Below, piece after piece: positions 61,418 to 64,000 of a stretch of DNA of 64,000 nt. How positions within the stretch are numbered: position 1 is the stretch's first letter; each line of letters opens with the position of its first letter. The translations under genes and the position numbers were made by a program. Source of the DNA: Pseudonocardia ammonioxydans (GTDB lineage Bacteria; Actinomycetota; Actinomycetes; Mycobacteriales; Pseudonocardiaceae); NCBI RefSeq assembly GCF_900115005.1, contig NZ_FOUY01000021.1:1-64000 (forward strand), read 5' to 3'. Under the pieces are notes generated by a model. That model did not search any database. It was not told the origin of the DNA and worked only from the letters and a program-made list of their open reading frames with translations.

Positions 61418-61608
61418 TCACGGACGGCCAGTGCCCGCACCGGGCAGGCGTCCACCCCGATCCGCGCCACGTCCTCCTCGCCCTCGGGGACCGGCTCGTC
61501 GGTGCCGAGCGCGGTGAACCCGTCGTCGTCGAGTGGGAACAGGTCCAGGTCGACCACCGAGCACTGCCCGTGGCCCTCGCAGCGGTCCCGGTCGGCGCCG
61601 ATCCTCAC
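61411..61608 (-). CDS. [3Fe-4S] ferredoxin of P450 type
   Basis: 65 residues from GTG 61608, overlapping the P450 stop by 3 nt (GTGA). The cluster ligands are RCEGHGQCSVV (two cysteines) and DACPVRAL (third), with the middle position of the first motif not cysteine, as in 3Fe-4S ferredoxins of actinobacterial P450s. It should pass electrons to the adjacent P450 from a ferredoxin reductase encoded elsewhere, perhaps the FprB-type one at 7.6 kb. The acidic surface (DLDLFPLDDDG) is typical. Confidence 0.92.
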   Translation of the reverse strand: MRIGADRDRCEGHGQCSVVDLDLFPLDDDGFTALGTDEPVPEGEEDVARIGVDACPVRALAVRDE

Positions 61609-62849
61609 GGCCGCCCCTCCGGGTAGACCCACAGCTGCTCCATCGCCCGCGACGCGAGCGCGTCCTTCCACTCCGGTTCGGCGGCGAGCTCGAGGCGCGG
61701 CAGCCGCTCGACGATCCGGGCGATCGCGATCCGGGTCTCGGTGCGGGCGAGCTGGGCGCCGATGCAGGCGTGGATGCCCTTGCCGAACGCGATGTGCGGG
61801 TTGGGGCTGCGAGCCAGGTCGAGCACGTCCGGGTCGGCGAAGCGCTCCGGGTCCCGGTTGGCTGCGCCGAGCACCAGGTGCACCCGCTCGCCCGGCGAGA
61901 TCGTCCGCCCGCCGAGCGAGGTCTCGCCGACCACCCACCGGTTGAGCACCTTGATCGGGCCGTCGTAGCGCAGCAGCTCCTCGACCGCCGCGTCGCGCAG
62001 CTCCGGCTCGGCCCGCAGCCGGGCCAGCTGCTCCGGGTGATGCAGCAGCGCCAGCGTCCCGTTCGCGATCGAGTTGGTCGTGGTCTCGTGCCCGGCGAAC
62101 AGCAGCAGCGCACACATGCCGACCAGCTCGTCGTCGTCGAGGGCGTCGGTGCCCTCCCGGCCGGCGATCAGCGCGGACAGCATGTCCTCGCCCGGCTCGG
62201 CGCGGCGCCGCGCGACCAGCTCGCGGAAGTAGGCGTCCATCTCGCGCAGCCCGGCCAGCGCCCGCTCGTGCCGGTCGGCCCGGGCGTCCCCACCGGCCCC
62301 GAACGCGACCAGCGCCAGCTCGTCGGACCACTCCCGGAAGCGGTCGCGGTCCTCCGGCGCGGCGCCGAGCATGGTGGCGATGACGGTGGCGGGCAGCGGG
62401 TACGCGACCTCGGCGATGAGGTCCAGCGGACCGGTCCGGCCCATGAGGCCGTCCAGCAGCTCGTCGACCAGCGCGGTGATCCGCGCGTCCATCGCCGAGA
62501 TGCGCTGCCCCTTGAACGCGCCGGCGGCGAGGCGGCGCAGCCGGGTGTGCGCCGGCGGGTCGGTGACGACCATCCAGTCGGCCATCATCGCGAGGACGCG
62601 TTCGCCGGCGCCCGGTGCGGCGTCCGGCTCGCCCGCGGCCCGGCGCCGCTCCAGGACCGGGCGGACCCGGTCGTTGGACAGCGCCTTGTCCGCGAACGCC
62701 GCGGCCACGTCGGCGTAGCGGGTCACCAGCCACGCCCGGTGGCGCTCGCTCCAGTGCACCGGCGCGTGCTCGCGCAGCCCCGCGTAGATCGGGTACGGGT
62801 CGGCGGCCGCGGCGGACCCCAGCAGCTCGTCGGTGATCGCACCGGTCAT
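61605..62849 (-). CDS. Cytochrome P450
   Basis: 414 residues. I-helix oxygen-binding motif LLFAGHETTTNSIANG, K-helix ELLR, and heme-ligand loop FGKGIHACIGAQLAR with the cysteine thiolate. DPPAHTRLRRLAAGAF near the start places it in the soluble bacterial class I group. The downstream ferredoxin overlaps its stop and the upstream gene overlaps its ATG, so all are translated together. It hydroxylates an unknown, probably alicyclic or terpenoid-type, substrate; this is inferred from the operon only. Confidence 0.95.
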   Translation of the reverse strand: MTGAITDELLGSAAAADPYPIYAGLREHAPVHWSERHRAWLVTRYADVAAAFADKALSNDRVRPVLERRRAAGEPDAAPGAGERVLAMMADWMVVTDPPAHTRLRRLAAGAFKGQRISAMDARITALVDELLDGLMGRTGPLDLIAEVAYPLPATVIATMLGAAPEDRDRFREWSDELALVAFGAGGDARADRHERALAGLREMDAYFRELVARRRAEPGEDMLSALIAGREGTDALDDDELVGMCALLLFAGHETTTNSIANGTLALLHHPEQLARLRAEPELRDAAVEELLRYDGPIKVLNRWVVGETSLGGRTISPGERVHLVLGAANRDPERFADPDVLDLARSPNPHIAFGKGIHACIGAQLARTETRIAIARIVERLPRLELAAEPEWKDALASRAMEQLWVYPEGRP

Positions 62850-63652
62850 GCCGATCTCCTCTCCTCGCTCCGGGCCAGCGCACGCGCACAGCCCAGCCGG
62901 TCGCGGACCACGTGCCCGGACACGACCCGGCCGCCCGCGGTGTGCACCAGCCCGACCGCGTGCAGGGTGGCCGGGCTGCCGGGGGTGGCGGCCGTGACGT
63001 CGTCCAGACCACCCGCATAGGTCCCGGTGCAGGTCAGCCGGAACGCCACGGCGGGGCCGGCCGAGAACAGGTCGTCCACGACGACCTCGGCGCCGGCCAG
63101 CACCGGGGCCGGGCTGCCGGGCCCGCCGTCGTCGTAGGTGACGGCGTCGCCGGGTGCCCCGGCCGCGAGCCAGTCGCGGACCACCCGTTCCGCGGCGGGG
63201 GTGGCGGCGACGGCCGCGGTGTCCCACGGCGCGACGGCCGGTGCGGGCACCGTGCCCGGGTCGCCGTCGGCGAGCCGGCGGCGGCGGGTGAGGTAGTCCT
63301 GCTCGACGCTGTTGTCGACCAGCCGGGTGCCGTCCCAGCGGTAGAGCCCCAGCCCGGTCCAGGTCGCGGCGGCCCCGCCGTGCTTGCGCGAGGCGCCGTG
63401 CTCGGAGAACCGCATGGCGAGCCGGGTCCCGTCGGTGACGATCTCGTGCACGGTCAGGCCCAGCCCGGGGAACTGCTCGAACTGGGCCCGGGCCGCGGGG
63501 ACGTAGGCGTCGTCGCGGCCCGCGACGACGTGCGGGCCCATCCGCAGGACGTAGTCCGGGTCCATGATCTCGGCACACACACCGGTGTCGTGCCGGTTGG
63601 TGTAGTCGACGACGTAGCGGCGCATCAGCGCGACGAACGGGTCCATCCTCAC
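62846..63652 (-). CDS. SnoaL/NTF2-like protein (two domains)
   Basis: 268 residues from GTG 63652 (ATG 63646 possible). The first about 125 residues form a SnoaL-like cone fold: DYTNRHDTGVCAEIMDPDYV, FEQFPGLGLTVHEIVTDGTR and TWTGLGLYRWDGTRLVDNSV. The second half looks like a degenerate repeat (ERVVRDWLAAG, FRLTCTGTYAGGLDDVT). Such folds serve as cyclases, dehydratases or isomerases in polyketide and steroid pathways. It overlaps the hydratase gene before it and the P450 after it by 4 nt each. Confidence 0.78.
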   Translation of the reverse strand: MRMDPFVALMRRYVVDYTNRHDTGVCAEIMDPDYVLRMGPHVVAGRDDAYVPAARAQFEQFPGLGLTVHEIVTDGTRLAMRFSEHGASRKHGGAAATWTGLGLYRWDGTRLVDNSVEQDYLTRRRRLADGDPGTVPAPAVAPWDTAAVAATPAAERVVRDWLAAGAPGDAVTYDDGGPGSPAPVLAGAEVVVDDLFSAGPAVAFRLTCTGTYAGGLDDVTAATPGSPATLHAVGLVHTAGGRVVSGHVVRDRLGCARALARSEERRSA

Positions 63653-64000
63653 CGCCCCTCGAACGTGGGCGGGCGCTTCCCCAGGAACGCCGCGATCCCC
63701 TCGGCGGCGTCGGCGGTGGAGTGCAGCACGGTCAGCGCCGCCGTGGAGTGGTCGAACTCGCCGCGGTCGACGTGCGCGTTGACCAGGTTCTTGCCGGTCG
63801 CCACGGCGAGCGGGGCCGCGCCGGCCATCCGGGAGGCCAGCGCCCGCGCCCGGTCGCGCAGCTCGTCGGCGGGGTGCACCTGCTGGGCCAGGCCGATCCG
63901 CAGCGCGGTCGCGGCGTCCACCCGTTCCCCGGCGAACATCATCAGCTTGGTCCAGTGCCGCCCGATCACCGACGGGGCGCGCAGCACCCCGAAGCCGGGC
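63649..64000 (-). CDS. Enoyl-CoA hydratase/isomerase, C-terminal part (runs off window)
   Basis: The last 116 codons of a crotonase-fold protein, open to the window edge. Visible: PGFGVLRAPSVIGRHWTKLM after the oxyanion region, GERVDAATALRIGLAQQV, ASRMAGAAPLAVATGKNLVN and the end FLGKRPPTFEGR. This is the standard C-terminal trimerisation half; the catalytic half lies outside. It overlaps the SnoaL-like gene by 4 nt and so is part of the same operon, which suggests CoA-linked degradation of the P450 product. Confidence 0.9.
   Translation of the reverse strand, partial: PGFGVLRAPSVIGRHWTKLMMFAGERVDAATALRIGLAQQVHPADELRDRARALASRMAGAAPLAVATGKNLVNAHVDRGEFDHSTAALTVLHSTADAAEGIAAFLGKRPPTFEGR

Noticed and set aside
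58468-61626. A single plus-strand gene of about 1050 codons
   Set aside because: Antisense shadow of the SCO6745-type and OYE-type genes; no recognisable domain and low-complexity composition.

Overview
The window is very GC-rich chromosomal DNA with GTG starts, ATGA/GTGA gene overlaps and gene families typical of Actinobacteria: an FprB-type ferredoxin reductase beside an AurF-like diiron oxygenase, a 13E12/DUF222 HNH protein with a LexA box, CYTH-CHAD, SCO6745-like, sucrase-ferredoxin and HerA-like proteins. I infer an actinomycete of the Pseudonocardia kind; the genus is a guess from gene content and was not tested.

Layout. 0-4 kb is scarred DNA: the 3' end of an IS256-type transposase abuts a 5'-truncated membrane-protein gene, then comes a frameshifted LysE-type remnant, an MscS channel gene, and a menD that has lost its first third exactly where a two-gene ABC exporter operon (3.9-7.6 kb, IrtAB-like) begins. 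7.6-10.1 kb is an AurF-like oxygenase with its ferredoxin/ferredoxin reductase under a 34-bp operator. 10.2-11.8 kb holds a carboxypeptidase-regulatory-domain protein and a YceI fusion protein behind a MarR-like palindrome.

11.9-18.2 kb is the most interesting block. Five minus-strand genes (small exported protein, secreted SBP56/methanethiol-oxidase-like protein, CopD-like polytopic protein with an extracellular part, YeeE/YedE sulfur transporter, second small exported protein) follow a 26-residue leader peptide of the RRHVDL...SALC type that I associate with sulfur-responsive attenuation in actinomycetes. The likely theme is handling of an extracytoplasmic sulfur compound, with release of reduced sulfur and its import.

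18.5-18.9 kb and 28.4-29.0 kb carry two arrays of one non-coding repeat family (about 62-bp units: TGATCAGCRCG core, small hairpin, GYGCRCCT box). Each array lies downstream of a gene and in sense with it. Between them are an MFS exporter, a geranylgeranyl-reductase-like enzyme with Idi, an Rsm22-type methyltransferase, a COG0523 GTPase, a PfkB sugar kinase, a secreted GH16 enzyme and a DUF985 cupin.

29-45 kb is mostly housekeeping and redox: PHP, CYTH-CHAD, FAD-linked oxidase, renalase-like oxidase, PNPOx-like protein, menC, a Baeyer-Villiger-type monooxygenase frameshifted in its FAD motif, its divergent TetR, a siderophore-interacting protein, a MerR regulator, an acyl-CoA ligase, an iron-box-preceded sucrase-ferredoxin protein, a HAD phosphatase and a GNAT enzyme. 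An acyl-CoA dehydrogenase gene at 44.4-45.4 kb is broken by inversion of its 3' half, next to the LexA-boxed HNH gene.

47.6-57 kb has bacterial-PH membrane proteins, a HerA-like ATPase, oligoribonuclease, tRNA-His and tRNA-Lys, a methyltransferase, a FAD monooxygenase, an asparaginase, a WYL regulator and an ABM monooxygenase. 57.3-64 kb has TerC, a SCO6745-like protein and a tightly overlapping catabolic-looking operon (enoyl-CoA hydratase, SnoaL/NTF2-like protein, P450, 3Fe-4S ferredoxin, old-yellow-enzyme-type reductase) that runs off the window edge.
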